DNA from: Antennarius striatus
Taxonomy: Eukaryota; Chordata; Actinopteri; Lophiiformes; Antennariidae
Length of the DNA: 64,000 nt
Reading direction: 5' to 3'
Assembly: GCF_040054535.1 (NCBI RefSeq)
Contig: NC_090796.1
Coordinates: 6,437,001-6,501,000, forward strand
Under the pieces are notes generated by a model. It saw nothing but the letters and a program-made list of their open reading frames with translations, ran no database searches and was not told the origin of the DNA. The translations under genes were made by a program, and so were the position numbers. Of the stretch, positions 13,101-25,400 are shown in pieces. The number at the start of each line of letters is the position of its first letter. Position 1 is the first letter of the stretch.

Positions 13101-16100
13101 CCAGTACAAATCACACATTGTTGTTGCTCAGATTATTTGAAGACAAACATTTTCTCATAGGTTGCTTTTAATTTTCAATTAAAAAAATAATTTGAGCAAA
13201 TATTATAACCCCCCCCTTTTTGTTGGTCTTCAATTCTCATGTATAATCACTTTTTTTGAGATAACGCAACTGCATGCATCAACTATTAATGGGTGGTTGT
13301 TGTGCAGCAATTTTCCTCCACAGGAAGAAGCAATAGAGCTAAAAGGGTGTCAGAAGAATGCCAATATATGTATTTTTTGTTTCAGGGAGTGTCTGTTTCT
13401 CGGTGGAAGAGGTGGTGTCGGCGTGTCGCAGCCTGCAACGAATAGCAGAGCAAGTCCAGGACAGCGAGGAGACGGGACAATGCTTCCATGATGTGATCAT
13501 CCCACGCCTGCTGTCTCTGGCTCTGCAGGCGGCGCTGCAGGGTGAGCGGCTTCACAGCGGAAGTGATGAGGCCGATTCATTTAAATGATTTTGTGTCTCT
13601 GCATAAATATGTAGTCTATAACCTGAAGATAGAGGTGGATGTTTTTAGCTTGAAAGTCAGGCTTGTGTTTTGAAGGTGAGGGCTCATCGGATCGCTGTAG
13701 CCCTCTGGTGGAGGAGGCTGTCCTGAGTGCGATGGTCCCTGTCATCAGTACTTCCTGCTCCAGGCTGCAGCCCACGTCAGTAACTCATTCATTTGTCTCT
13801 TCATTTGTCTGGATCTGAACCTGTCATTTCTCATCTAAATTCAGTAATTGAGTATCTTTTAAAGTGTTTGTTTTTTTTACGATAACTTAATGGAGTTAAT
13901 CATTAGTTTATAAATTCTCAAGGTTTCTATAAAAGACTAAGTAAGACACTCCTTTCTGTATTTTCCTCACCTTTTATCTCATTTATGTTGTTATTGCAAA
14001 ACTTTTTTTTTCATGAGGTTTGTGCTGTTTCCTCTCGGGTTGTTTCATGTCTTCAGGTTGGCGGGGGTGACCGCAGGGAGAGCCGTGTCTCTCTTCCTTC
14101 AAGGCGATGTCTCCTTTCTACCAGACAACTCCTTCCCTTCTCACATCCAACTACTCAAGGTTTGTGTGACTTTATTTATTTAGTGATTGATTGCATTGAT
14201 TGTTTCATTCAAAGTGTGACTGTTTTTTGTGGTGTGTAATGTTTCCTCAGGATCAGCAGGGGGACTCGTGGAGACAGTCCCAGATGGTTTGTCTGCTCCT
14301 GGGATGTGTGTGTTCCTTACCTCGTAATGTGAGTCTCAGCTTTAACACTATGTTCTCCAGTTACTACAAGGTCACTGCTGTTGTTGGAGCTTCATTCTGA
14401 GTGTCGTCCTCTAGGTGGAGGTTCCTCAGATGGATCGCCTGCTGTCCCAGCTGGAGGACATGAGCTGCACCTGCAGCCACCCGCTCTCATACACCTCAGC
14501 AGCTAAATGCTTTGCTGGTCTGGTTAATAAGAGACCACTGGGTTTGTGATTTTAGTCTTTCCTGGTTTTTGTTCTCGACCCGAGTGTTGACATGACAACA
14601 CAGCAGCTGTGATGGTTTGGTTTCTGCTTCAGGGGAATCTCTTGACCGCTTAATCCAGAACACAATGAAGAGAGTGTGTAGCGAGCTGGAGTCTCCATCT
14701 TCATCTGTTCGCACTCAGGCCTTCACACTCTTGATCTGGGTGAGGGTCTCACTGCCTTAAATATTTCTGCTGCAGCACGTTTGCACACTTAGTTTGCAAC
14801 ACAGGTTGTGTCCTGTCAGCTGTCAATGATTTATCAGGATAACTGTTATATTTGCAAAGGTTTGTTAGTTTAAGAAGCATCATCAGGTTGTCATTGTATC
14901 CAGGTTGCCAAGGCTCTGCTGCTGAGATACCACCCTCTGTCTTCTGCACTGACTGACAAGGTAGACATGCGAATATTGCAGTACATAAATTTAGAATTCA
15001 TTTTTGGCCGGGTCTGACACCGTCTGGTTTAAATTTTCTTGATCTCTTTATGTTTGAAGCTCTTCTCTCTGCTGGATGATAATGAACTCGGTCCATCGGT
15101 AGCAGATGGCTTCTCTCTGATGATGACCGACTCTGCCGACGTCCTGAACCGTTCGTGCCATGCCGATGTTCGCATCATGTACCGCCAGCGCTTCTTCGGC
15201 GAGAATTCAGCCAAGTTAGTCCAGGGCTTCAACGCTGCTCCACAAGGTACTCACCACTGACTTAAACTGAAGTTAAAGCTACAGGTGAAGTCCTCTTTGT
15301 GTACTAGGGCTGTGACATAGAACAGTCCCGAGAATTATCACAGGATTGTTTTCATCCTGTGGTGGTGTTTTTGTGACCTGCACCGGAAAAATGATATGTA
15401 AAGCCTCTAAACGACAAGAAGTGACCTCCATATGAAGTGATTTTTTTTTCTGGTGGGCTTTCATTTTAGCACCACATTGACTGTCTTTCTCCCCGTAGAT
15501 AAGAAGCCCAACTACCTGAAGGCTCTGTCCAACATCGTCAACAAACTGCCCAAACAGGTTCAGGTCACTGAACTACCAGCGGTGAGTGAAGACCTTCTGC
15601 TGACGGCGTCAGAAGTTCATTTATACAAATTAGTGGAACTAGTGGCTGCCTGTCACTGGACCCGAGAGCCTGAAAACCCTCACTTTAGTGAGAAGTATTT
15701 GTCCCCCTCCAGCTCCTGTCCCTGCTCTTGGAGGCCTTGTCGTGTCCTGACCAGGGAGTCCAGCTGTCCACCCTGTCCTGTTTGGAGCCTGTGCTCCTGG
15801 ACCCCCCACCAGCACTCATACAGCAGCTGGAGGCTTTGGTCAGCAGGCTGCTGGCCCTCATCTGCAGTCCGGCCATGGTCAGTGATCAAACTGTGTTCAG
15901 CAGCTTCATAGGGACTCAGGAAAAGAAAACTCTGTTGTATTAATTTATTACTGTGTAAAGCAGGTATTTATACAGTACATGTACACATTTCAGACTTTAA
16001 GGATGTTCCTAACTTGAAGAGACCTGCAGAATGACACCAACCAGTGCTTCTGTCTTGGTTTTAAGCATCACAGGTCCTCACTGTCCAACTAAAATGTTTC

Positions 16101-17207
16101 TGATTCAGTGCTGTACCAATAACTTCAAATATTATTATGCTAAAAGTAATCTGGTAGTTGAGTTCTCCCTGACCATCAGAGGGCAGTAGAGAAACAGGAC
16201 TCTTACCTGTGAGCTGCAGTCATGTGTATCATCCTCAGTAGACAGGATGCTAACAGAGATGAGTTCTGCTCATGGACAGATAATGAGGTGTAGAAATATT
16301 TCATTTGATTAAAGCAAATAATACTGGAAGTTTTTCCGTTACTCTAAAGTTTGATCAAAAACTGGTGAATCCAGGAAACATCTTCTGCAGGTTTTCACAT
16401 CAGTAACTAACAAGGCTACTGAAATTCAGCAATTGTTAATGCCTTTAAGAGTAATATTACTCTTTTAGTCAGCAACTAAAGTCATGGAATGGCAGTAATT
16501 GTGTTCTAAATGGGATGACACAGCTCATATATTGTGGACGTTTGCTGCCCAGACTTGTAACCATTATTGGGTTTCTTTCAGGACGTTAGGATCACCTCGT
16601 TGCGATGCATTCATGCTGTTTCCCAGTTCCCTGTACACGAGGTAAAACTCTCAATACTCAGTGTTATGTAATATGGACTTTTCTTCGTAACTATAATATA
16701 TTAAACTCAAAAAGAAAGTAATGTGGAAGTATTTTTTAAATATAGATTATATAACTCTTTCAACATTTTCAGGTGTTGCCTTTTCGGGCCAGAGTTCTGC
16801 GAGATCTGGCCCGGCCTCTGGATGACAAGAAGAGGCTGGTGAGGTCGGAGGCGGTCCAGGCCAGAGCAGATTGGTAGGAATCAGATTTACGCACAAAATC
16901 AATGCTACTTAAACATGTAATCACACATCAGTGACCAAAGCTCTGTGAATCTAACAAATCATACCTGCTCTTCATCATTCATACTAAGGAATTAACTGTT
17001 GATGCTGTTGAAATGCAAGGAAAAAAATGTTTTCTGGAGGCCAAGCTAAAATTTCTACTGTGAATATGCAGTGAAACTTCTGTCAGTGATTTACAAATGA
17101 CTGCATTGTTTTGTTTTGTTTTGTTTTATTCATAGCTTCCTCACCACAACCCGTCTCTTTGTCATGTTCCCCACAGGTTCCTGTTAGGAAGTCCAGGAGG
17201 AAGATGA
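6310..17207 (+). CDS. mms19: MMS19 cytosolic iron-sulfur assembly component
   Basis: MMS19 is the HEAT-repeat adaptor of the cytosolic Fe-S targeting complex (with CIAO1 and CIAO2B) that delivers clusters to DNA helicases and polymerases such as XPD. I assembled 31 exons with GT-AG borders: 6310-6397, 6860-6908, 7652-7752, 7842-7927, 8058-8132, 8308-8377, 8668-8796, 8932-8993, 9401-9487, 9568-9642, 9734-9811, 10174-10312, 10876-11030, 11220-11298, 11584-11709, 11794-11875, 12098-12195, 12879-13040, 13386-13541, 13676-13775, 14057-14159, 14251-14328, 14415-14541, 14633-14739, 14904-14960, 15060-15246, 15499-15581, 15713-15877, 16582-16641, 16773-16873, 17177-17207. All phases agree and give 1031 aa, against about 1030 in human. 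Diagnostic stretches include SCYFPIDFTPPPNDPHGI (exons 8-9), FYENRLKDH (exon 4), ADGFSLMMTD and VRIMYRQRFF (exon 26), and the C-terminus RPLDDKKRLVR...WFLLGSPGG. No break was seen. Confidence 0.96.
7104..7165. repeat. (TG)n microsatellite in mms19 intron 2
   Basis: An uninterrupted run of about 31 TG units lies mid-intron, far from either splice site. Confidence 0.95.
9949..10094. mobile_element. Degraded copy of palindromic MITE in mms19 intron 11
   Basis: The words actataaggtgcacc, a repeated ggactataaggtgca, and the terminal tagtgcggaaaatgctg followed by TA match the better-preserved element at 33748-33915. The left end is eroded. It is a short non-autonomous DNA transposon without coding potential. 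Confidence 0.65.
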
Positions 17208-17950
17208 TTCTGCTCCTCAGACACAACCTGGGTCAGTTGGAACAAAACCCATGTGCAGAAAGTCCGAATTAAAGACCAATTACTTGTTGGTGCGGTCCTC
17301 AGACCCGTCCTACTGAAGTGAAATGTTTCTAAATGTCTCTTCACGAATGCACAAATATGACTGTGGACTGATTGCAAAGCTGTGTTAAAATAAGGAACTT
17401 GATCATTTGTTTAAATCGTTAAACGCTTCATGTATTTTGTGTTTCTCGCTGCGTATCGGAGGAAGTGAATCAATGATGGCTGGCATCAGAGGCCAAAGAC
17501 GTTCATGTTGAATCTTATCTTTGGTGATTATAAATAACTGATTTTAGGTTCGGAGAAATTTGAAGTCCAAATTGAATGCAGTCTGAAGCCACCAGCTTTG
17601 GTAGGAAGAGAAACCACAGAAACATGCATTTCATGAAAGTCATTGGTAATGTCTGGGTTAGAGAATGTAGGCGGCTAGAGCTTGGAAGTGTTTTCAGTGT
17701 TACATGAATGAAGCTCCTCATGAATCGCACCTCAACTGACGTGAGTGAAATTTTGGTATTAATGCTACATAATTAAATGTTTGCTGAAGTAAGATTATAA
17801 ATTGTGAATGTCATCACATCTTTTATGTATTTCCATGTGTGTGAGCAAGTATTGGCGTTATATGAATATGAACCTCACATAAACTCATGCCAAGGACAAT
17901 ATTTAAGATGTTTCAATGAACATGTCATTAAAAAGCTTTTATTATAAATA
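17208..17950 (+). other. mms19: mms19 3' untranslated region
   Basis: After the TGA at 17205-17207 the sequence is non-coding. An ATTAAA polyadenylation signal at 17927-17932 is the first good candidate and would give a 3' UTR of about 740 bases. The opposing zdhhc16 transcript ends a few hundred bases further on. Confidence 0.55.
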
Positions 17951-18599
17951 TTTGGTGTCATTTTATAAACATAATAGTTTCCCAAATTGGAAACAAATCA
18001 AATATTAAACAGTTGTAATTAAAAAAAATAAAAAAATCAAGCTGGTCCACTGCTCCCACTGAGAAACAGCATTACTATATCAGGTTTCTATGGCAACTAC
18101 AGATCCGACTCATGGATCACTAATTGCATTGGTGGGAACATGTTGGGCCTAAAATCAAAATTCACATTCACAGACACATTAACAATGACAGGAGTGCTGT
18201 TTGTTTTCGTATCAGTCAGAAATTTTAAGACCAATGAATCAGTTCACAACTCTCACTTCCCAAGACACAACAGGAACAAACATACAGAGTAAACCCTTTT
18301 TTTTTGAATCACAGAATAGTTTTTTGTATAATTTTCCACCCTTCATTAAGAAACACTTGGATTTGTCACCAGCTGATGAGTTACAAGCAGCGTAAAACCA
18401 AAACTCAAAAGCTGAGAGAACATGGAGTTAATTATTAACACCAACAGAAATGAAAGACCTTTGTGAAGATTGTCCACCTTTATCTTCATCCGTCAGGGAT
18501 GGAGTGGGTAACTGTGAAGTCATGTTTGTGGCGGACATATAAATGCTTCTTCAGAGTCGTTAATCCATCTTTCATGGTACCTACCTTCAGCAAATGTCA

Positions 18600-19323
18600 C
18601 AGCACTGCCGGGGACATGTTTATTTTTTGATACGCAAAACACAAATAGCAGTAAAAACCACTAATAACACAAAAAACAGAAAAACATATTTGGGATTCAA
18701 ACCCCAGCAGCTGCAGGTCCCTTCAGTCTCCGTATGAACATAGTCAATAAACGTCTCTTCATCACCATGTGTGTTTGCATAAACTGTGATTTCAATATTG
18801 CCCTGATTTGCATGATGAATCAAGCAGATATCTGGGAAATATAGTCTTGATGTGAAACATTAAAAAGTTAAAACTGTTTTAGTCGATGCTGTAACTCAAA
18901 CTATGGCGTTCACACACAGTCATCTGTCACTCCTACAAACTGATCCAGATGCTGCAGGAGCGGTGCAACATCTCCAGGCCCCAGAATTCAAATCTTCAGA
19001 GGAGGTGGACATAGCAGGAAGAGGTTTGGTTTCCACAGTGACGCCAGCCAGCTGCACCACTTATGATCAGCTGGTGGGACGGTCTGCAGTCAGACCTACT
19101 GGTAAAAGGAGGTTAGATGATAACTGGTGGTTCCTGCTTCTAGCAGTGCAAGGAGCAACACAGCACGAAACCCAACGCTCCTTTCCAGGGTACTGACTCC
19201 AGCAACAGACCAAAACAGATGCCGTCACGTCTGGTCAGAAGAGTTTCACACGCATCATGTTTCTTAAACTGTAGGCGGAGGCGGTGTGTGTTTTTGGTAT
19301 AGTTTAGAGAGAATGGGTGGGGA
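18600..19323 (-). other. zdhhc16: zdhhc16 3' untranslated region (inferred)
   Basis: The region runs from the zdhhc16 stop (19326-19324) leftwards to an AATAAA signal on the minus strand (plus-strand tttatt 18619-18624). It contains a 67-codon minus-strand ORF (18823-18620), discussed in the findings. About 650 bases between this and the mms19 polyadenylation signal show nothing else. Confidence 0.45.
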
Positions 19324-22300
19324 TCAGATGGCCATGGGGTCTCTTCTGGTGAAGATGCAGTCCCATATGATGCCGTCTCCACCTGGGGGATGGTTGGAGG
19401 GCAAGAAGACCCGTGTGAACCAGTGGCTGAGGAGAAGGACACAAACCCTCAATAGTGACTGGAAACAACAAAAATGTAGTCTGGTTCAGTGGCTGTTTGC
19501 TAGCCTTTCATGTGCAAAATGATCAGCAAGACACAGACTCCATCAGGACTTGCAATGATTCAAGTTACACTGTTTTGAGCCACGTCCTTGTAGAGCACGG
19601 ATAACTGAAGCAGACGAACCAAGAGTGAAAAAATACTGCAAGCAGATTTAAAAAGTGACTCACAATAAGAAACGGTACGGATTGTTGTACCCTATTATAA
19701 TTAGAATAATTTTTTTCCATTATATCAAACTTCCAATTTATGACATTAATAGTCTTATTTTATAGCAGCATTCAATGTTTTTCCCCTTTTATTTTATAGC
19801 GATTTTTTACTGGTACTAGTGGAGTACATCCAGGCTGACAGACGAGGTTAGACAGGAATCTCCATGGACTATGATGTTTGCAGATGACATTGTGATCTGT
19901 AGTGAGAGCAGGGAACAGGTGGAGGAGAAGCTAGAGAAGTGGAGGTTTGTCCTGGAAAGGAGAGGAATGAAGGTTAGCCGCAGTAAGACAGAGTACATGT
20001 GTGTGAATGAGAGGAACCCAAGTGGAAGAGTGAGGCTAGAGGGAGAAGAGATCAAGAAGGTGGAGGATTTTAAGTACTTAGGGTCAACAGTCCAGAGCAA
20101 TGGAGAGTGTGGAAAAGAGGTGAAGAAGCGTGTCCAGGCAGGATGGTACGGGTGGAGGAAAGTGTCAGGTGTGATGTGTGATAGAAGAGTTCCAGCTAAA
20201 ATGAAGGGAAAGGTGTACAAAACTGTGGTGAGACCAGCGATGTTGTTTGGTCTAGAGACAGTGTCACTGAAGAAAAGACAGGAGACAGAGCTGGAGGTAG
20301 CAGAGATGAAGATGCTGAGGTTCTCTCTGGGTGTGACCAGGAAGGATAGGATCAGGAATGAGTACATCAGAGGGACAGCACATGTTAGAGGTCTTGGAGA
20401 TAAAGTCAGAGAGGCCAGACTGAGATGGTTTGGACATGTCCAGAGGAGAGATAGTGAATATATTGGTAGAAGGATGCTGAGTTTTGAACTGCCAGGCAGG
20501 AGGCCTAGAGGAAGACCAAAGAGGAGGTTTATGGATGTAATGAGGGAAGACATGAAGGTAGTTGGTGTGAGAGAAGAGGATTCAAAGGACAGGGCTAGAT
20601 GGAGGAAATTGATTCGCTGTGGCGACCCCTGAAGGGAAAAGCCGAAAGGAAAAGAAGAAGACTAGTGGAGTACATCATTCCTACCAAGATGTAATTTAAC
20701 TTGTAAATCTGTATGTAAATTAAATTCTATCACAGTTCCAGCTCTTATTTCCAATGCAAACATTTCTCGCTGCAAAACCACTCAAACCAGTGAAACTTAT
20801 TGTAAAGCTGCTGAAAGACTTGGAATACACAACTGCAGCTGACTTTGATTGCAATTTTTCCATCCGGGATCAGCAACAAACTAGACAGTGGACAGTTATT
20901 TTGCCATAGCAACTATAAAGTCAACTGTTGTGCTATGAAGCTTGTTCTTGTAGCTGCTCTAAGTGATTTCACTGGTATTAAATTACATTTTCCTTCAACA
21001 CAGTCAGCCACACATGGTGCCCAACCAACTGTGAATGAATGTTTTTTTTCTTTTATGAGAACCATTTAAGAAAATAGAAAGTGATCTCACCTCCTCCTTT
21101 CCACACCAAAAAGTAACTTCCAGTTGTTAATTCTGCCGTGATGATAAGGATTTCTGAACACCTGAGTGAAAGCAGAAGACGTGTGATTTGAACTTGTTCT
21201 AGCTCTGTCAAATAAAACTATCCTGGCACTGTGGCAGCTGTTTTTATTCACGCTTACCTTGCCCTTTGCTCTGAGTCTCTTGGTCTCTTTGCGGTTGATG
21301 TGGCGCTCCACACTGGTTTCTCCTCTGCTGATGAGCAGGAAGTGCCACACGGTGAGTCCTCCCAGCGCTACCGCCACAGAGCTGCAGGTGGATGTGTTAC
21401 AACTGGACATGTCTGGATAATATTAACAAAATTTATTTGATGTTTCATCTAGGAGCAGCATTCCTCACCTGGTGAGCACCCAGAGGAAGATGACACACTT
21501 GTGAGCGATGGTCCCTGCAAAAGTGTCTTTTGGAGGAGGGGTCTGGTAGTATCTCTGGAGAGGAAAGCATTCAAACTGGTGTCAGATGTAGAGTCACTTC
21601 ACTTTCAGGTATGAAACAAGCTTCTTTCCACTCGTTGCTTTGGCTTGGGATCAGAATGGATGGACCATGCTGGATCCTATTTCTGATTAAGTGATCTCAG
21701 TGTGCAGATGACTCTCAAAACTAATTTGGTTTTGTTCAGCAGCTGGTCAGCAATCCCTCTTTGAGATCGGACCGCCCTGGATCAGATTAATATCAGAAAG
21801 GGAAGATCTTTTACACTTCTCCTGTTTCGTTTGACATTTGTCAACTGAGCTCAACTCTGCTGTCTTTCAACCATCAGGCAGATGCGTCCAAAAACAACAA
21901 GTCATCACAACGCAACTACCCAGGCCTCTCATCCTACCAGCAACACCATGACAAACTGAATAAAAAACAGCCTTAGTGTGAGGTGTTGTTCTCTGTGTGA
22001 GGGTGTCTGTCCTCACCTCTATGGCACCGTAGGCATCCAGGAACAATTCTCTGCTGCTGACGCTGCAGTAGATGCATCCCAGAGTCATGTAAATGCAGAA
22101 GGAAAAGAAGTAGCGATGATTCAGATGACCCACGCAGTTGTTCAACCACGCTGGAGGCAAGCTCAGGTGAAATATCAACAAAGTGGGAAGTTACAAAAAT
22201 ACAAATACAAAAAAACACTTGCACTCAATGAATTCTCTTCTTCATATTTGGCTTTTTAAGAAGGATACGGCAGTGGTGGTCCATCTTCAAAACACATCTT

Positions 22301-23631
22301 TAAGAAAACAGAGAACTCCTCGTCAGTTATTTTGTAGAATACGTAACATTTCTGTCACACGCGTCTGCCTTTGTTATCTTACGTGTTGCAGATGCTGCAG
22401 TGGTGCGTCCTGGGAGGTTTGGGAGTGATGCATTTCTTACAGATGGACACTGAAGGAATATGAATTCTGTCCTGATAGACACAAAATAAAGGATGAATTT
22501 TTTTGGCTGGAATGACAAAAGTCAGTCTAATCAAGACTTGGAACAGAGACATTCACCCACAAAATACCCGAGATTTAACCATAAAAAAAACTGGACCACA
22601 CTTGTGTTTTTGTCAAAATTTTTCACCATGTTCTAGACTCAACTATCTGCACCTATAGCAACTTTACTACACAAGAAGTCAGTACAAGTACACATCTTTC
22701 CGTTATCTGACTTTTAAAAAAAAATCAAGTCAATTTTCTCTAAGCCGATCAGTTCAATAAATCCATCCAGGGTTTTCTTATGATATAATGAGAACACTCA
22801 CAGAACTTTCAACACATAATCCAGAATAAAAACCTACTGGATGATATTAGATAGAAAGAATCTCTTATCAGTTACAGTCTGCATGAAGAACTGCAGAAGT
22901 TTGAAAACATTATTTTTGAATCCAGACGATGATTTAATCTAATTTTTCTAAAAGAAAAAAAACAGAAACCTATTCTGTCTTTGATGATTTTCCTCAGTCA
23001 GAGACAACCAGCCCATTAACCCTTAAGTGACCTGGCTAATCACAAATCCACTAGAGACTTCACTATTTTTATGCAGCCTTTATTACCTTGGGTGGATGTC
23101 CTGGGGAGGTGGTGGTGGCCTTATAGTAATGGAAGACCACCATGACCAGAAGCCAGTGGCCACAGCAGAGGTGCCAGACAATCCAGGGAAAAGAATATGT
23201 GCTGACGATGGTGGGGAGGACGAATAGGTAGATGATGACCACAACTGAGGTAGTGAGCAGTACGACAAGCCAGACAAACACCTGACAGACATAAGCGAGG
23301 GTGAGGAATACAGTCTGGAACCGTGAAGAGAAGCATCAAGAGCGGAAACCCAACAACTCACCACTCCAAACCAGCGGGTCGTGTTGTCCACGATCCAGTA
23401 GACGGGTTCAAATGCACAGTCCAGCAGAGTGTCCGAGTCGCTGAGGCTGTTGAAGCACAGTGACTTGAGCAGCAGTCTGCTGTAGCTCCAGAGCTCCAGA
23501 AGCCTCCTGCTGATCCGCGGTTTCGTCCCCGCGTCTTCGCTCCCCCTCCATGGGAGACACAGCCGGCACCCACGCAGCGCCAGTCGCATGGCCCGGGACA
23601 GCTGCCACCTGCAGCTGCTGCCCAGACGCAT
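19324..23631 (-). CDS. zdhhc16: Palmitoyltransferase ZDHHC16
   Basis: This is a DHHC-type S-acyltransferase of the ER/Golgi membrane. Coding exons in transcript order: 23631-23362, 23281-23087, 22471-22383, 22297-22269, 22150-22017, 21554-21469, 21381-21258, 21161-21091, 19426-19324. They join in phase to 366 aa (human isoforms about 361-377). Near the N-terminus is AFEPVYWIVDN, then two membrane segments (VWLVVLLTTSVVVIIYLFVL and the stretch around VIVFHYYKATTT). The Cys-rich domain reads SICKKC..TPKPPRTHHCSIC, with the catalytic DHHC inside CVLKMDHHCPWLNNCVGH, split over three exons. Two more membrane segments follow (YFFSFCIYMTLGCIYC; IFLWVL to LGGLTVWH), then SRGETSVERHIN and the tail FRNPY...GVERRSHWFTRV. 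The start MRLGSSC was chosen by similarity; the frame is open further upstream. The optional small vertebrate exon after AYGAIE was not found. A LINE lies in the last intron. Confidence 0.93.
19831..20660 (+). mobile_element. 5'-truncated RTE-like LINE in zdhhc16 intron, with target-site duplication
   Basis: This 830-bp copy is flanked by a perfect 16-bp direct repeat (actagtggagtacatc at 19815-19830 and 20661-20676), the mark of target-primed insertion. It starts within the reverse transcriptase, just before motif C ([13 protein letters not shown]), and stays open from 19871 to 20632. It carries the C-terminal region with [26 protein letters not shown] and the end [10 protein letters not shown]. 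The 3' end is a short purine tail (gaaaagaagaag) without poly(A), as in RTE-type elements. It lies antisense to zdhhc16. It is nearly identical to the element at 40302-41707. Clade assignment (RTE, possibly Expander-like) is from memory. Confidence 0.88.
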
Positions 23632-25290
23632 TCCAACGCTGCACACTCCGCCTTCCAGACACACACAAACACACAGAAACACACACCAACAGTTACAAAC
23701 ACAGGTTGCGTAGAACAGAAGCTCTTCGTAACGCAGCCTGAAGACTTCTGAGGCTTCCATGTTCATCTGTGCCTCCTCAGGAGAAGTCAGAGGTGTGAAG
23801 CCTTCAGACGGATTTGATATGTTGACATGTAAACATGTGGGCTGGGATATTAGAGCAGCAGGTAGCACATAGGACCACATACTGAAAGTGCTGCCTTTTC
23901 CAACTGAGAGCATCCTGTATACACGGATCCGTCAAGAAAAACAGTGACAGGGGGATCAGCTATCATCAGCTGCACAGCTCTTGTTAATAATTCAGATTTC
24001 CAGGCCAAAAACCTCCTGTAACTTTCACAGAAGATCCAGAGTGGCAACCCTGTACGAGGGAAATGCCAAGGGATGAATGTCTTCAGACTGAAATAAAGTG
24101 GAAACCCGATCCAGGACATCATGTCAAGAAATTGAGGATTAGTTTCACTGATAAGGTTTGTTCAGGTTCTCCAAAATACATGGCATTAATAATGAGACAC
24201 TAATCCTGGATACTTAATAAACAGTAACTGTGAGACACAATCTGTCCTGTAAAACTATCCACACTGACATCTGCAAACTGTTTATGTTGTTTTTGTTTTG
24301 CTCACAGACACTAAGAATCAACGGTGATCAAAACAGACCTGACAAACACACTAATGTGACACACGACGACACAGATCGGTTTTCCTTTCATTAAAGCGAG
24401 AAACCCACATCATTCATAAATGATGATTCCATTAATTGGATAGCATTACTGTAATTACAGTACTGTACTCTGAATGAACAGAAGCTCATTTCTACTGAAG
24501 ATCATTTTTATAAAAATCTTCATTTTCCCTGATTATTGACTGAAACAAATAAATGATTTGAATTTAAAATGATCGTGGAAAAACAAAAGGCGACAAGTTT
24601 GGTTGATAATTTACCCTGTTAGTCTCTGTTAAAGCATAGCAGGTTTGTTCCAGCACCTCATCAGAAAACATTCTGCTTTCTTCTATCTGCTTTAACACTC
24701 CAGTCAAAATCAATTAATAATCAATAAATCTGTGACATAAAAGGAAACGATCTGGAGGAAATACTTCTGGAGACTGGTGTGTTTTAGACGAGCCATTACT
24801 CCAGGAATTAGTACATTCAAGGCATATATAAATTTATAAACCCAAGGAATGTATTTTGTTTATCTCATTCTACTTTAAACAAGAGTACCATCCTATTTTG
24901 AACAAAATACCTTTATTAATTCATTCAAGCACTTCCAATGACCTACGTTCCCCTTCAAATGAAAGGTGTTTTCAAGGAAGGAGCAAACAGATACAGAAAT
25001 TAAATACACGGAGATAATTCATACCTGAATTAATACTACCTAATGTATTTTCATACTTGAATTTATACTATGTAATATTTTATGTATAAAAATCCAGCCT
25101 TACCAACAAATAAGTTTAAATTAATACCCCAACAAGCGGCTTGTCATCCTCTGACGTTAGCGAACAGCTAACCGGCTCCAGCTCCATCCATGCCGCCCGT
25201 AATTAATCAAAGCAATTTCAAATAAATATTATAACTGACTACTAATATAACTGATCCTACTCCAGCCAGGTGAACAATGATGTTCCTTAC
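23632..25290 (-). other. zdhhc16: zdhhc16 5' UTR / first intron
   Basis: Between the chosen start codon and the probable non-coding first exon no gene was seen. A minus-strand frame stays open from 23913 through the start codon, but it contains CA/GT-rich DNA and lacks similarity, so it is treated as UTR or intron. A splice acceptor near 23660 (minus, after a long GT-rich tract) is plausible. Confidence 0.4.
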
Positions 25291-25400
25291 CTTGTCGGGA
25301 GAGCTGGGCGGACAAAACTATGTTACGGACAGCTCATGATCGGGCGAAATTGTTAGCATAATTCCCTTCTTCCTCCTACTCGGAGTGACGATTTACTGAG
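25291..25400 (-). other. zdhhc16: Probable non-coding first exon of zdhhc16
   Basis: On the minus strand a consensus donor (GACAAG/GTAAGG, donor at 25290-25285) follows GC-richer DNA, about 1.65 kb upstream of the zdhhc16 start codon. The right border is approximate. It fits a 5' UTR exon transcribed away from vps35l. Confidence 0.4.

Noticed and set aside
15960..16560. Possible extra mms19 exon in the long intron 28
   Set aside because: Exons 28 and 29 join in phase and match the family sequence without additional residues.
19816..20553. 245-codon minus-strand ORF
   Set aside because: It lies wholly on the antisense strand of the LINE copy. The same shadow appears at 40831-41412 opposite the second copy, so it follows from LINE codon composition.
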